A program made the position numbers and the translations under genes. A stretch of 64,000 nucleotides of DNA from Streptomyces atratus (GTDB lineage: Bacteria > Actinomycetota > Actinomycetes > Streptomycetales > Streptomycetaceae): positions 62,001 to 126,000 of the forward strand of contig NZ_BMRN01000001.1 in NCBI RefSeq assembly GCF_014648655.1. The letters run 5' to 3'. The notes under the pieces were generated by a model. It ran no database searches, was not told the DNA's origin, and saw nothing but the letters and a program-made list of their open reading frames with translations. Shown here piece after piece: positions 52,401 to 60,999 of the stretch. Numbering within the stretch: the first letter of the stretch is position 1; every line of letters starts with the position of its first letter.

Positions 52401-53374
52401 ACGAGGCCACGGACGGGGCCGAGCGGCTGCGTGCGGAGGCGGCGGCCACCGTCGCCTCGGCACAGGAGCACGCGGCCCGCACCCGCGAGGAGTCGGAGCA
52501 GGTACGCGCCGACGCGGAGGCGGCGGCCGAGCAGATGCGTGCCGAGGCCCGTCAGGAGGCCGACCGGCTGCTCGACGAGGCGCGGGAGGCCGCGGCGAAG
52601 CGCCGTGCCGATGCCGCCGAGCAGGCGGACCAGCTCGTCAACAAGGCTCAGGAGGAGGCGCTGCGCGCCGCCACCGAGGCCGAGGAGCAGGCCGACACGA
52701 TGGTCGGCGTGGCCCGCAAGGAGGCCGTGCGGATCACCTCGGAGGCGACCGTCGAGGGCAACTCCCTGGTGGAGCGCGCCCGTACGGACGCGGACGAGCT
52801 GCTGGTCGGAGCGCGCCGGGACGCCACGGCCATCCGGGAGCGTGCCGAGGAGCTCAGGACCCGGATCGAGAGCGAGATCGAGGAGCTGCACGACCGGGCC
52901 CGGCGGGAGACCTCCGAGCAGATGAAGACGGCGGGCGAGCGCGTCGACAACCTGATGAAGGCGGCGACCGAGCAGCGCGACGATGCGGCGGCCAAGGCCA
53001 AGGAGCTGCTGGCGGACGCCAATTCGGAGGCGAGCAAGGTCCGGATCGCGGCTGTGAAGCGGGCCGAGGCGCTGCTGAAGGAGGCCGAGCAGAAGAAGGC
53101 CACGCTGGTCCGTGAGGCCGAGAAGCTGCGGGCCGACGCCGAGGTCGAGGCGAAGCGTACGGTGGACGAGGGCAAGCGCGAACTCGATCTGCTGGTGCGT
53201 CGGCGCGAGGACATCAACACCGAAATCTCCCGTGTCCAGGACGTGCTGGAGGCATTGGAGTCGTTCGAGACGCCGACGGTCGGCGGCAAGGGCTCGGGTG
53301 GCGGCTCCGCCGTTGGCGTCAAAGCCGGTGCCTCAGCAGGCACTCGATCGAGTGGCAAGTCGTCCGCGGGGTAG
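49478..53374 (+). CDS. scy: Scy, polarity-determining coiled-coil cytoskeletal protein
   Basis: About 1298 residues, almost entirely Ala/Glu/Arg-rich coiled coil. The N-terminus RGYERQESHRAEDDHLSRFEAEMDRLKTDREKAVQHAEDLGYQVEVLRAKLHEARR is DivIVA-like. The rest is built of 51- and 11-residue (hendecad) periodicity, e.g. EAERLRAEAAE-type units. The C-terminus (REDINTEISRVQDVLEALESFE) is family-specific. Scy organises the hyphal tip with DivIVA and FilP in Streptomyces (established for S. coelicolor). GTG 49478 (VRGYERQ) starts the family N-terminus and follows GGATGGGA; the ten upstream codons are non-conserved. Confidence 0.92.
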   Translation: MRGYERQESHRAEDDHLSRFEAEMDRLKTDREKAVQHAEDLGYQVEVLRAKLHEARRNLATRPAYDSADIGYQAEQLLRNAQIQAEQLRTDAERELRDARAQTQRILQEHAEHQARLQAELHNEAVQRRQQLDQELAERRQTVESHVNENVAWAEQLRARTESQARRLLEESRAEAEQSLAAARAEAGRLANETRQRLGSEAESARADAEAILLRARKDAERLLNAASSQAQEATSHAEQLRTSTTAETEQTRQQTTELNRAAEQRMQEAETQLREARLAAEKVTSEAKEAAVKRLAAAESQNEQRTRTARSEIARLVGEATKDAESLKAEAEQALADARAEADRLKSEAAEKARTAAAEDAAAQLAKAARAAEEVLTKASEDAKSTTRAASEEADRIRREAETEADRLRGEAAEQADQLKGAAKDDTKEYRAKTVELQEEARRLRGEAEQLRSEAVAEGERIRGEARREAVQQIEEGAKTAEELLSKAKADAEELRTTAGTESERVRTEATERATALRKQAEEALERARAEAEQLRTESEEQARSVTTVAEQAAAELREETERAVAARQAKAADELTRLHTEAETRVTTAEQALNDARSEAERIRRETNEESERLRAEAAERLRALQEQAETEAERLRDEAAADASRSRAEGESAAVRLRSEAAAEAERLKSEAQESADRVRSEAAAAAERVGTEAAEALAAAQEEANRRRREAEETLDAARTEANQERERAREQSEELLASARKRVEQAQAEAQRLVEEADSRATELVSAAEQTAQQVRDSVNGLQEQAEAEIAGLRSAAEHVAERTKSEAQEEADRVRSDAHAERERAGEDAARIRREAQEESEAAKAMAERTVSDAIAESERLRADTAEYSQRMRTEASDALASAEQDAARSRAEAREDANRMRSDAATQADRLVGEATSEAERIRTESTQQATQLAEEATQQATRLVDEATQQATRLVDEATQQATRVADEATDGAERLRAEAAATVASAQEHAARTREESEQVRADAEAAAEQMRAEARQEADRLLDEAREAAAKRRADAAEQADQLVNKAQEEALRAATEAEEQADTMVGVARKEAVRITSEATVEGNSLVERARTDADELLVGARRDATAIRERAEELRTRIESEIEELHDRARRETSEQMKTAGERVDNLMKAATEQRDDAAAKAKELLADANSEASKVRIAAVKRAEALLKEAEQKKATLVREAEKLRADAEVEAKRTVDEGKRELDLLVRRREDINTEISRVQDVLEALESFETPTVGGKGSGGGSAVGVKAGASAGTRSSGKSSAG
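52271..52402 (+). repeat. 33-nt tandem repeat inside scy
   Basis: Four 33-nt units (one hendecad each): 52271-52303, 52304-52336, 52337-52369, 52370-52402. The middle two translate to identical EATQQATRLVD and are nearly identical in DNA; the flanking units are diverged. Copy number could vary by slippage without breaking the coiled coil. Confidence 0.85.
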
Positions 53375-53558
53375 TCGCCCTGTCATCTCCCGTGCTTCGT
53401 CAAGGACGTTCAACCCTCCGAGTGGCAAGAGTTGCGGCGGTCCGCCACTCAAAAGGGGTGTCATTCTCCAGATCAAACGGGCATCCGCTCGATGACACGC
53501 CGCTCGGGCCCCTAGGATTCCCTCTAACACCTCACCGGTCTCATTCGACAGGAACCTC

Positions 53559-54497
53559 ATGAGCGACCCTTCCTCCCCCTTCGGCTTCGAGCTCGTGCGA
53601 CGTGGATACGACCGCGGTCAGGTGGATGACCGCATTACCAAGCTCGTCGCCGACCGTGATAGTGCTCTGACCCGCATCACGTCTCTGGAAAAGCGCATCG
53701 AGGAACTCCACCTCGAAACGCAGAACGCCCAGGCCCAGGTGAACGACGCGGAGCCGTCGTACGCCGGTCTCGGCGCGCGCGTGGAGAAGATTCTCCGCCT
53801 GGCCGAGGAGGAGGCGAAGGACCTGCGCGAGGAGGCCCGTCGCGCCGCCGAGCAGCACCGTGAGCTCGCCGAGTCGGCCGCCCAGCAGGTGCGCAACGAC
53901 GCCGAGTCGTTCGCCGCCGAGCGCAAGGCGAAGGCCGAGGACGAGGGCGTTCGTATCGTCGAGAAGGCCAAGGGTGAGGCCACCTCGCTGCGCACCGAGG
54001 CCCAGAAGGACGCGGCGCAGAAGCGCGAGGAGGCGGACGCCCTCTTCGAGGAGACCCGCGCCAAGGCCGCCCAGGCCGCCGCGGACTTCGAGACCAACCT
54101 CGCCAAGCGCCGCGACCAGTCGGAGCGCGACCTCGCGTCCCGTCAGGCCAAGGCCGAGAAGCGCCTCGCCGAGATCGAGCACCGCGCCGAGCAGCTCCGC
54201 CTGGAGGCCGAGAAGCTCCGTACGGACGCCGAGCGCCGGGCCCGTCAGACGGTGGAGACCGCGCAGCGCCAGTCCGAGGACATCGTGGCCGACGCGAACG
54301 CGAAGGCCGACCGGATCCGCAGCGAGTCGGAGCGCGAGCTGGCGGCGCTCACCAACCGCCGCGACTCGATCAACGCTCAGCTGACCAACGTCCGCGAGAT
54401 GCTGGCGACGCTGACCGGTGCCGCGGTGGCCGCCGCCGGCTCCCCCGCCGACGACGAGCCGGTCACCCGCGGCGTCCCGGCTCAGCAGACCCGCTGA
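53559..54497 (+). CDS. filP: FilP, intermediate-filament-like coiled-coil protein
   Basis: 312 residues. DivIVA-type N-terminus (PFGFELVRRGYDRGQVDDRITKLVADRDSALTRITSLEKRIEEL), a hinge, and a long coiled-coil rod (~75-280). It forms filaments that stiffen hyphae and interacts with DivIVA and Scy (established for S. coelicolor). ATG 53559. A hairpin GAGTGGC/GCCACTC lies at 53420-53450 between scy and filP. Confidence 0.93.
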   Translation: MSDPSSPFGFELVRRGYDRGQVDDRITKLVADRDSALTRITSLEKRIEELHLETQNAQAQVNDAEPSYAGLGARVEKILRLAEEEAKDLREEARRAAEQHRELAESAAQQVRNDAESFAAERKAKAEDEGVRIVEKAKGEATSLRTEAQKDAAQKREEADALFEETRAKAAQAAADFETNLAKRRDQSERDLASRQAKAEKRLAEIEHRAEQLRLEAEKLRTDAERRARQTVETAQRQSEDIVADANAKADRIRSESERELAALTNRRDSINAQLTNVREMLATLTGAAVAAAGSPADDEPVTRGVPAQQTR

Positions 54498-54524
54498 CCC
54501 CGCAGTACCGCAGTCGTACCTCTT

Positions 54525-54563
54525 GCGCGCCCGGTTCCGCCCTTGTGGTGGCGCCGGGCGCGC
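54525..54563 (+). terminator. terminator after filP
   Basis: GCGCGCCCGG and its complement CCGGGCGCGC with an inner CCGCC/GGTGGCG pairing, 27 nt past filP and before the ABC genes. Confidence 0.7.
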
Positions 54564-54583
54564 GGCCGTTCTAGCGTGAACGC

Positions 54584-55618
54584 ATGATCGAGCTTGATGG
54601 TCTCACCAAGCGCTTCGGCAGCAAGGTTGCCGTCGACCGGCTTTCGTGCCGCGTCAGTCCTGGAATGGTGACGGGCTTTCTGGGCCCCAACGGTGCGGGC
54701 AAGTCCACGACGATGCGGATGATGCTCGATCTCGACAACCCGACCAGCGGTTCGGTGCGCATCGACGGCAAGCACTACCGCGACCTGGAAGAACCCCTCA
54801 AGTACATCGGGGCGCTGCTCGACGCGAAGTCGATGCACGGCGGGCGCAGCGCGTACAACAATCTGCTCTGTCTCGCGCAGAGCAATCGCATCCCGGAGAG
54901 CCGGGTCGCCCAGGTGCTGGACACCGTCGGTCTGAGCGCGGTGGCGAGGAAGAAGTCGAAGGGCTTCTCCCTCGGTATGGGCCAGCGGCTCGGCATCGCG
55001 GCGGCGCTGCTCGGCGACCCGCAGGTGCTGCTCTTCGACGAGCCCGTCAACGGCCTCGACCCCGAGGGAATTCACTGGATCCGCAATCTGATGAAGGCGC
55101 TCGCCGCGGAAGGCCGGACGATCTTCGTCTCCTCGCATCTGATGAGCGAAATGGCCCTCACCGCGGACCATTTGATCGTGATCGGCCAGGGCCGGCTGCT
55201 CGCCGACACCTCGATGGCCGACTTCATCCACCAGAACTCCCGCAGTTATGTGCGTCTGCGCTCTCCGCAGCAGGAGCGGCTGCGCGATGTACTGCACGAG
55301 GAAGGCCTGATCGTGGTCGAGACGGGCAGCGGCACGCTGGAGATCGACGGCGCCACCACCGAGGCGCTGGGAGAGCTCGCCGCCCGGCATCAGATCGTGC
55401 TGCACGAACTGAGCTCCCAGCGGGCCTCCCTGGAGGAGGCCTTCATGCAGATGACGGCGGACTCCGTGGAGTACCACGCACACTCGGAGCTCGGTGCGGC
55501 ACCGCCGCCCGTGGGCCCGCACTGGGGCGACGAGTGGAACCGGCGGACCGCCGCCGGCACGGCCGGGAACGGCATGCCGGGCGTACCCGGCACTTCCGGC
55601 ACCGTCAAGGGGGCGTGA
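54584..55618 (+). CDS. ABC-2 type exporter, ATP-binding protein
   Basis: 344 residues. MIELDGLTKRFGSKVAVDRLSCRVSPG, Walker A GPNGAGKST (34-42), modified signature KGFSLGMGQRLGIAAALLGDPQ, Walker B VLLFDEPVNGLDPEG, and switch His in VSSHLMSEMALTADHLIVI. A C-terminal extension (~300-344) is Pro/Gly-rich. Overlaps the permease gene by 4 nt (GTGA). Membrane-bound efflux of unknown substrate, often in the DrrA/antibiotic-resistance class. Confidence 0.9.
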   Translation: MIELDGLTKRFGSKVAVDRLSCRVSPGMVTGFLGPNGAGKSTTMRMMLDLDNPTSGSVRIDGKHYRDLEEPLKYIGALLDAKSMHGGRSAYNNLLCLAQSNRIPESRVAQVLDTVGLSAVARKKSKGFSLGMGQRLGIAAALLGDPQVLLFDEPVNGLDPEGIHWIRNLMKALAAEGRTIFVSSHLMSEMALTADHLIVIGQGRLLADTSMADFIHQNSRSYVRLRSPQQERLRDVLHEEGLIVVETGSGTLEIDGATTEALGELAARHQIVLHELSSQRASLEEAFMQMTADSVEYHAHSELGAAPPPVGPHWGDEWNRRTAAGTAGNGMPGVPGTSGTVKGA

Positions 55619-56403
55619 CGACGATGGCATCGGTACCCGCGGTCCTGACCTCCGAGTGGACCAAGATCCGTACGGTTTCGTCGACCGTCTGGACCCTGAT
55701 CTCCGCGTTCGTCGTCACCGTCGCGATGAGCGCGGCGCTCTGTGCCCTGATGAACGCCCAGTTCGACGACCTCCCCGCGGTCGAGAGGGCCACCTTCGAC
55801 CCGACCCTCATCAGCTTTTCCGGCATGGTCCTCGGCCAGCTGGCCATGGTCGTCTTCGGTGTGCTGGTGGTCGGTACGGAGTACAGCTCGGGCATGATCC
55901 GCACCTCGCTGGCGGCCGTGCCCCAGCGCGGTTCGTTCCTCTTCAGCAAGGTCGCGGTGGCCGGTGTGCTGGCGCTGGTGGTCGGCATCGCCACCAGCTT
56001 CGTCTCGTTCTTCCTCGGGCAGTCCCTCCTCGGCGACCATCACACGGACATCGGTGCGGACAATGTCCTGCGCGCCGTCGTCGGCGGCGGCATCTACATG
56101 GGCCTGATCGGGATCTTCTCCATGGGTGTGGCGACGATGCTGCGCAGCTCCATGCTGTCGCTCGGCATCCTGATGCCGTTCTTCTTCCTGGTCTCCCAGA
56201 TCCTGTCGGCGGTCCCGGGCGCGAAGAAGGTCGCCCGCTACTTCCCCGACCAGGCCGGATCCAAGATCATGCAGGTTGTTCCGGATGCCATGAACAGCAA
56301 CCCTGCTCCGTACGGGCCATGGGGCGGGCTCGGCATTCTGATCGCATGGGTGGCTGCCGCGCTGGCAGGCGGCTATCTCGTACTGAAGAAACGGGACGCA
56401 TGA
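55615..56403 (+). CDS. ABC-2 type permease
   Basis: About 262 residues with six TM helices (VSSTVWTLISAFVVTVAMSAALCALM, LISFSGMVLGQLAMVVFGVLVVG, VAVAGVLALVVGIATSFVSFFLGQSLL, AVVGGGIYMGLIGIFSMGVATML, MLSLGILMPFFFLVSQIL, GGLGILIAWVAAALAGGYLVL). The conserved SEWTKIRT start is typical. GTG 55615 overlaps the ATPase stop and follows AAGGGGGC; an in-frame ATG at 55624 is an alternative. Pairs with the preceding ATPase. Confidence 0.88.
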   Translation: MTTMASVPAVLTSEWTKIRTVSSTVWTLISAFVVTVAMSAALCALMNAQFDDLPAVERATFDPTLISFSGMVLGQLAMVVFGVLVVGTEYSSGMIRTSLAAVPQRGSFLFSKVAVAGVLALVVGIATSFVSFFLGQSLLGDHHTDIGADNVLRAVVGGGIYMGLIGIFSMGVATMLRSSMLSLGILMPFFFLVSQILSAVPGAKKVARYFPDQAGSKIMQVVPDAMNSNPAPYGPWGGLGILIAWVAAALAGGYLVLKKRDA

Positions 56404-56608
56404 CCGGTGCGCGGGATCCGTGGCCGATGGGCGGGCGCAAGACCCGATCGGCCCGGAAGCGCTCCGTCCGCTCTGCCGGGAAGGCGATGCGCTCTCGTAA
56501 CGACTTGGCCGGAACCGTCAAGGGCTGGATATCCTCCTAACTCTTACGGGGGGCGTGCGGCCGGACGGCCTGGGCCCCGACGACAGACGAAGTCGATGGG
56601 GCTGGAGC

Positions 56609-57772
56609 ATGATCGAGGCAGTCGGCCTGACCAAGCGCTACGGCGCGAAGACGGCCGTGTACAACCTTTCCTTCCAGGTGCGGCCGGGGGCCGTCACCGG
56701 ATTCCTCGGTCCCAATGGGTCGGGCAAGTCCACCACCATGCGCATGATGCTGGGCCTGGACCGACCGACTTCCGGCCATGTCACGATCGGCGGCCACCCC
56801 TTCCGCAGCCTGCCGAACGCTCCGCGACAGGTGGGTGCGCTGCTGGACGCGAAGGCAGTGCACGGCGGGCGCAGCGCCCGTAACCACCTCCTCTCGCTCG
56901 CCCAGCTCGCCGGCATCCCGGCCGCCCGGGTCGACGAGGTGCTCGGTGTCGTCGGTCTTCACGACGTCGCGCGGAAGCGGTCCAAGGGCTTCTCGCTCGG
57001 TATGGGCCAGCGGCTCGGCATCGCGGCGGCGCTGCTCGGCGACCCGCAGGTGCTGCTCTTCGACGAGCCCGTCAACGGCCTCGACCCCGAGGGCATCCTC
57101 TGGGTCCGCAATCTGATGAAGATGCTGGCGTCGGAGGGCCGTACGGTCTTCGTGTCCAGCCATCTGATGAGCGAAATGGCCCTCACCGCCGACCATCTGA
57201 TCGTGATCGGCCGCGGGCAGTTGCTCTCCGACATGAGCGTCAAGGACTTCATCTCCGCCAATTCGGCCGACTTCGCCCGGGTGCGGATCGCGGACGGTGC
57301 GCAGGAGCAGCGGGAGAAGCTGACCGCCTCGCTCACCGAGGCGGGCGGCCAGGTCATGTCGGAGCCGGACGGGGCCCTGCGGATCACCGGTCTGCGGCTG
57401 CCGCGGATCAGCGATCTGGCACACGAGTCGGACGTCCGGCTGTGGGAGCTCTCGCCGCACCAGGCCTCGCTCGAGGAGGCGTACATGCGGATGACGCAGG
57501 GCGCCGTGGACTACCGCTCGACGGTGGACCAGAAAGCCGGGCTGCAGCAGCCGGTGCACGGCGGGTACGGACAGCAGCCCGGTTACGGGGCGCCGCAGCC
57601 GCCGGTCCCGGAGATGCCGCAGCAGGGCTGGTACGCCCCGCCGCCGCCCGGACAGAACCCGTACGCGGGAGCTCCGGCGTCGCCCGTCGCCGCTGCCCCT
57701 GCGGCCCAGGCGGCGCCCGCCGCAGCCCCCGCAGACCTGACCAAGCGCGAGACCAGCGAGGACGCCCGATGA
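56609..57772 (+). CDS. ABC-2 type exporter, ATP-binding protein (second pair)
   Basis: 387 residues, a close paralog of the ATPase at 54584: Walker A GPNGSGKST (34-42), KGFSLGMGQRLGIA signature, VLLFDEPVNGLDPEG, VSSHLMSEMALTADHL. A long C-terminal extension (~305-387) is Pro/Gln/Ala-rich (QQPGYGAPQPPVPEMPQQGW). ATG 56609 after GGGGCTGGAGC. Overlaps the next permease by 4 nt. A tandem duplication of the previous pair is likely. Confidence 0.9.
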   Translation: MIEAVGLTKRYGAKTAVYNLSFQVRPGAVTGFLGPNGSGKSTTMRMMLGLDRPTSGHVTIGGHPFRSLPNAPRQVGALLDAKAVHGGRSARNHLLSLAQLAGIPAARVDEVLGVVGLHDVARKRSKGFSLGMGQRLGIAAALLGDPQVLLFDEPVNGLDPEGILWVRNLMKMLASEGRTVFVSSHLMSEMALTADHLIVIGRGQLLSDMSVKDFISANSADFARVRIADGAQEQREKLTASLTEAGGQVMSEPDGALRITGLRLPRISDLAHESDVRLWELSPHQASLEEAYMRMTQGAVDYRSTVDQKAGLQQPVHGGYGQQPGYGAPQPPVPEMPQQGWYAPPPPGQNPYAGAPASPVAAAPAAQAAPAAAPADLTKRETSEDAR

Positions 57773-58641
57773 CCACACCGCCGACCCCGCAGGCGCCGTA
57801 CCAGCAGCAGGCCCCGGTCCCGCAGCAGAACTGGCAGGACGCACCGGCCGGGCTCTATGCCTCACCGATCCCGGTGCGCCGCGCCACCCTCGGCGACGCG
57901 CTCGCCTCCGAGTGGACCAAGATCCGTTCGGTGCGCTCCACCATGTGGACGCTCGGCGTCATGATCGTGTTGCTCCTCGGCCTCGGGCTGCTCGCCGCGA
58001 TCGCGGTCAGTACCGCCGACGCCAACGTCGGCGAGACCCCGGTGCTCAGCTTCGGCTTCTTCGGGGTGCTGCTCGGTTCGATCTGTGTGATCACGCTCGG
58101 CGTGATGACCATCGCCTCCGAGTACGGCACCGGCATGATCCGTACGACGCTGACGGCCTGCCCCGACCGTGCGCGGGTGCTGACCGCGAAGGCGATCGTC
58201 TTCTTCCTGCTCACCTTCGTCATCACGACCGTGATGACCGCGCTGGTCGGGGCGTTGCAGACGGCCATCCTCGACGGCGAGGCACCCACCGGTGACGCCT
58301 GGTTGCGCGCCACTGTCGGCGTCGGCCTCTACATCGCGATGCTGGGCCTGCTCTCGCTCGCGATCGGCGCTCTCATCCGGCACTCCGCGGGAGCGATCAC
58401 GATCATGATCGGGGTGGTGCTGCTGCCGCTCGTGCTGGCCATGTTCATGTTCGCGGAGTCGCTCAGCGACCTGAGGCAGGCGTTCTTCGAGTACTCCATC
58501 CCCAGCCAGCTCGGCGCGTTCTACGACACCTCGGTCACCGGGTCGGGTCCGTCCGGCTGGGATCCGCTGTGGATCATGCTCGGCGTCACGGCCGTGGCCA
58601 TGGCCGGTGCCTATGCGTCGCTGGAGAAGCGCGACGTCTGA
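57769..58641 (+). CDS. ABC-2 type permease (second pair)
   Basis: 290 residues. Pro/Gln-rich N-terminus (~1-40), the conserved SEWTKIRSVRSTMWTLG, then six TM helices (IVLLLGLGLLAAIAV, FFGVLLGSICVITLGVMTIAS, IVFFLLTFVITTVMTALVGAL, VGLYIAMLGLLSLAIGALI, ITIMIGVVLLPLVLAMFMF, IMLGVTAVAMAGAYAS). ATG 57769 overlaps the ATPase stop (ATGA). Confidence 0.9.
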   Translation: MTTPPTPQAPYQQQAPVPQQNWQDAPAGLYASPIPVRRATLGDALASEWTKIRSVRSTMWTLGVMIVLLLGLGLLAAIAVSTADANVGETPVLSFGFFGVLLGSICVITLGVMTIASEYGTGMIRTTLTACPDRARVLTAKAIVFFLLTFVITTVMTALVGALQTAILDGEAPTGDAWLRATVGVGLYIAMLGLLSLAIGALIRHSAGAITIMIGVVLLPLVLAMFMFAESLSDLRQAFFEYSIPSQLGAFYDTSVTGSGPSGWDPLWIMLGVTAVAMAGAYASLEKRDV

Positions 58642-58683
58642 CCGGTCACCGGCCGTCGGCCACCGTTCGCCGGCCGCCGGAGC

Positions 58684-59013
58684 TCAGTAGCGAGGCGCGT
58701 TCCTGGACCGCTGCACCTGCGTGGTGCGGCGGTCCCTCGCGTTCCAGCAGGCCTTGTGCCAGTGCCTGCGGTCGTCGATCCCGCTGTACTCGGACCAGGC
58801 CACCAGGTGCGGGACGCCGGACGGGATCTCCTGGTCGCAGCCGGGGCAGCGATACCGCTTGCCGGCCGCGCTCGCGCCGCTCACCGGGCGGACCGACCAC
58901 TCCTCGCCATGCCACTGTTCGGTGCGTCCGCCGCCGCCGTAGCGGGCCCCCGGCTCCGCTGCGCTGTCGTAGGGACTCTCGCCGCCTCGGGGGCGGTTGC
59001 GGCGCGGGGACAC
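58684..59013 (-). CDS. small protein with Cys/His zinc-binding-like motif
   Basis: 109 residues. Basic, Arg/Gly-rich N-terminal half (SPRRNRPRGGESPYDSAAEPGARYGGGGRTEQWHG), then a conserved block KRYRCPGCDQEIPSGVPHLVAWSEYSGIDDRRHWHKACWNARDRR with CxxC and H-x3-C spacing that suits a zinc-ribbon/HNH-like fold. Streptomyces orthologs are annotated ATP/GTP-binding protein without a visible P-loop; I see none. GTG 59013. Convergent with the ABC permease. Function unknown. Confidence 0.72.
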   Translation of the reverse strand: MSPRRNRPRGGESPYDSAAEPGARYGGGGRTEQWHGEEWSVRPVSGASAAGKRYRCPGCDQEIPSGVPHLVAWSEYSGIDDRRHWHKACWNARDRRTTQVQRSRNAPRY

Positions 59014-59223
59014 GTGACACCTCACGGGGCAGGCTGGGCAGTTCCCGTCAAGCGTAGGGCCATTCGGCCGAGCGAGGTGTCCCACCCCGCACAGGACGGC
59101 GTCCCGGGCGGGGTGAGTTACCGGAAAATCGCAACAACCTGCCCCCGGACCGTGCCTTTGGCACGTGTCAGACGTTGTTGCCGGTAGGGGAGAGCCGCGT
59201 CGGCCGCAAGGAGGTAATTGGCG

Positions 59224-60267
59224 ATGCGTGTGGGAACGTTCGTACTGGCAGCCCAGTTTCCGGGGCAGGGGCCGGGAGAAGCGCTGCATCGCGCGATCCG
59301 GTCCACCGAGGTCGCGGAGGAATCCGGGCTCGACTCGGTCTGGCTGGCAGAACATCATTTCGTGCCGTACGGGGTCTGCCCGTCCGCGGTCACCCTGGCC
59401 GCGCTGCTGCTCGGCCGTACCCGGAGAATCCGGGTGGGTACGGCTGTGAGCGTGCTGCCGACCCAGCACCCGGTCGCGCTGGGCGAACAGGCCGCGCTGC
59501 TCCATCTCACCAGCGGCGGCAGGTTCACGCTCGGCGTCGGCCGGGGCGGCCCCTGGGTGGATCTGGAGGTGTTCGGAGGGGGCTTGGAGGCGTACGAGAA
59601 GGGCTTCCCGGAGTCCCTGGAGCTGCTGCTCGACTGGCTGGGCAAACCCCGCGTGGCGGGGAGCGGGGAACGGTACGGCTTCCGCGAGGTGGCGGTGGTC
59701 CCCCGGGCCGACGAGCTGCTCGACGTGGACGGCGGCGGGAGCCCCGGCGGTCCCGAGGTGATCGTCGCGTGCACCTCGCCGAAGACGGTGAGGCTCGCCG
59801 CACAGAACGGTCTGCCGATGCTGCTCGGTATGCACTGCGGGGACGAGGAGAAGGCCGAGATGGTCGCCCTGTGGCGCTCCGCCGCCCTCGCCGCGGGCCG
59901 CTCGCCCGAGAGCGTCCGGGAGGCCGGACATGTGTCCGCAGGGGTGGCCCAGATCTCCGACCGTGCCGAGGACGCCGTGGAGACGCTCGTGAAGGCGATG
60001 CCGGGCTGGCTGCGACAGGGCCTGGACGCCCATGTGACGGTCGATGGCCGGCACCGGGTGATGCGCGACCCGGTCGCCTATACGGAGCTGCTGTGCGGCC
60101 TTCATCCGGTGGGCCCGCCCCGGCTCGCGGCCGACCGGCTCGCCGCCACCGCCGAGCGGACGGGCATCACCCGCTTCGCGCTCCTGGTGGAGGGTTCGGG
60201 AGATCTGGCGGCCACGGAGGAGAACGTAGCGCGGCTGGGCACTGCAGTACTGCCGCTGCTCACATAA
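59224..60267 (+). CDS. LLM-class flavin-dependent oxidoreductase (luciferase-like)
   Basis: 347 residues of the bacterial luciferase-like monooxygenase family: GTFVLAAQFPGQGPGEALHRAIRSTEVAEESGLDSVWLAEHHF, LGRTRRIRVGTAVSVLPTQHPVALGEQAALLHLTSGGRFTLGVGRGG. It uses FMN or F420 on an unknown substrate. ATG 59224 is set by the strong AAGGAGGTAATTGGCG before it. Confidence 0.88.
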   Translation: MRVGTFVLAAQFPGQGPGEALHRAIRSTEVAEESGLDSVWLAEHHFVPYGVCPSAVTLAALLLGRTRRIRVGTAVSVLPTQHPVALGEQAALLHLTSGGRFTLGVGRGGPWVDLEVFGGGLEAYEKGFPESLELLLDWLGKPRVAGSGERYGFREVAVVPRADELLDVDGGGSPGGPEVIVACTSPKTVRLAAQNGLPMLLGMHCGDEEKAEMVALWRSAALAAGRSPESVREAGHVSAGVAQISDRAEDAVETLVKAMPGWLRQGLDAHVTVDGRHRVMRDPVAYTELLCGLHPVGPPRLAADRLAATAERTGITRFALLVEGSGDLAATEENVARLGTAVLPLLT

Positions 60268-60344
60268 GCAGTCGTAAGAGGTACGGGGGCTGCCGCCCCG
60301 GAGCCAGTTGCACCTTCGGCGCCCCGGAACGGCAGCAGAAGCGT

Positions 60345-60737
60345 TTAGCAGTCCCGTAGTTCGGGCGACTGATTGAGCAACTGGCCCCTCACCGAGGTGA
60401 AGCGGGCCAGACGCTCGTCGACCGAGGCGTCCAGCGGGAACACCGCGACGCGGTGGCAGTTCTGGAATGCCAGACGCACCCCGAAGTGCCTCTGCAGAGC
60501 GCCACGTATCGCATCACTCGCGAGCGCGCGCAGCAGCTGACCACGTGCCTGCTCGTCCGGCGGGGGCGTCTGGTTGTCGGCGAACTGTCCGCCGTCGACC
60601 TTCAGCTGAGCCACCAGAGAGCTGATCATCTCCCATGCGTAGGGCAGGGAGGTCCGGACGCAGTCGACGAAGTCGGCTTCGTCGACCTCGCCTCGCTCGG
60701 CCTGTTCCAACAGCGCCGGTGAGACGTCGAGCGACAT
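60345..60737 (-). CDS. SCO5389-family protein
   Basis: 130 residues, the size and start (MSLDVSPALLEQAERGEVDEADFVDCVRTSLPYAWEMISSLVAQL) of a small conserved actinobacterial family without known function, named for its S. coelicolor member. Helical, soluble, with a Cys near each end (Cys26 and the terminal Cys). ATG 60737 follows GAGAGGAGAACCC. Divergent from nucS with a 262-nt intergenic region. Confidence 0.8.
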   Translation of the reverse strand: MSLDVSPALLEQAERGEVDEADFVDCVRTSLPYAWEMISSLVAQLKVDGGQFADNQTPPPDEQARGQLLRALASDAIRGALQRHFGVRLAFQNCHRVAVFPLDASVDERLARFTSVRGQLLNQSPELRDC

Positions 60738-60999
60738 GGGTTCTCCTCTCGCGACCCCGACGCCGGGCCGGGGCCTTACGGGCAGGGAAGGAGGACGGCG
60801 ACGCAGCGTGCACAGACGGCGACCTCCTGCTTCCACGGTAAGGGTGCAGTCCTGGCCGCACCAGGAGATTGGGAACACAACCGGCCAATAACGAAGGGGA
60901 TCAAAGAGGGGCAAGCCCCTGGGGCCCCGGTCCGGGGCCCGGAGGGGCGGCGGAGGGAGAATCGCGTGGAGCACCCGTCGTCGAGTAGCGTTGCCGACC

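Noticed and set aside
52271..52402. CRISPR-like array suspected from tandem repeats
   Set aside because: Repeats are contiguous 33-nt coding units without spacers, in frame within scy.
50731..52482. 583-aa Ala/Ser-rich minus-strand frame inside scy
   Set aside because: Another antisense shadow of the coiled-coil repeats; the sense frame has family-wide conservation.
49991..52891. 966-aa open frame on the minus strand across scy
   Set aside because: Leu/Gly/Arg low-complexity translation that arises from the GAG/GCG-rich codons of scy read backwards; no start context, no domain.
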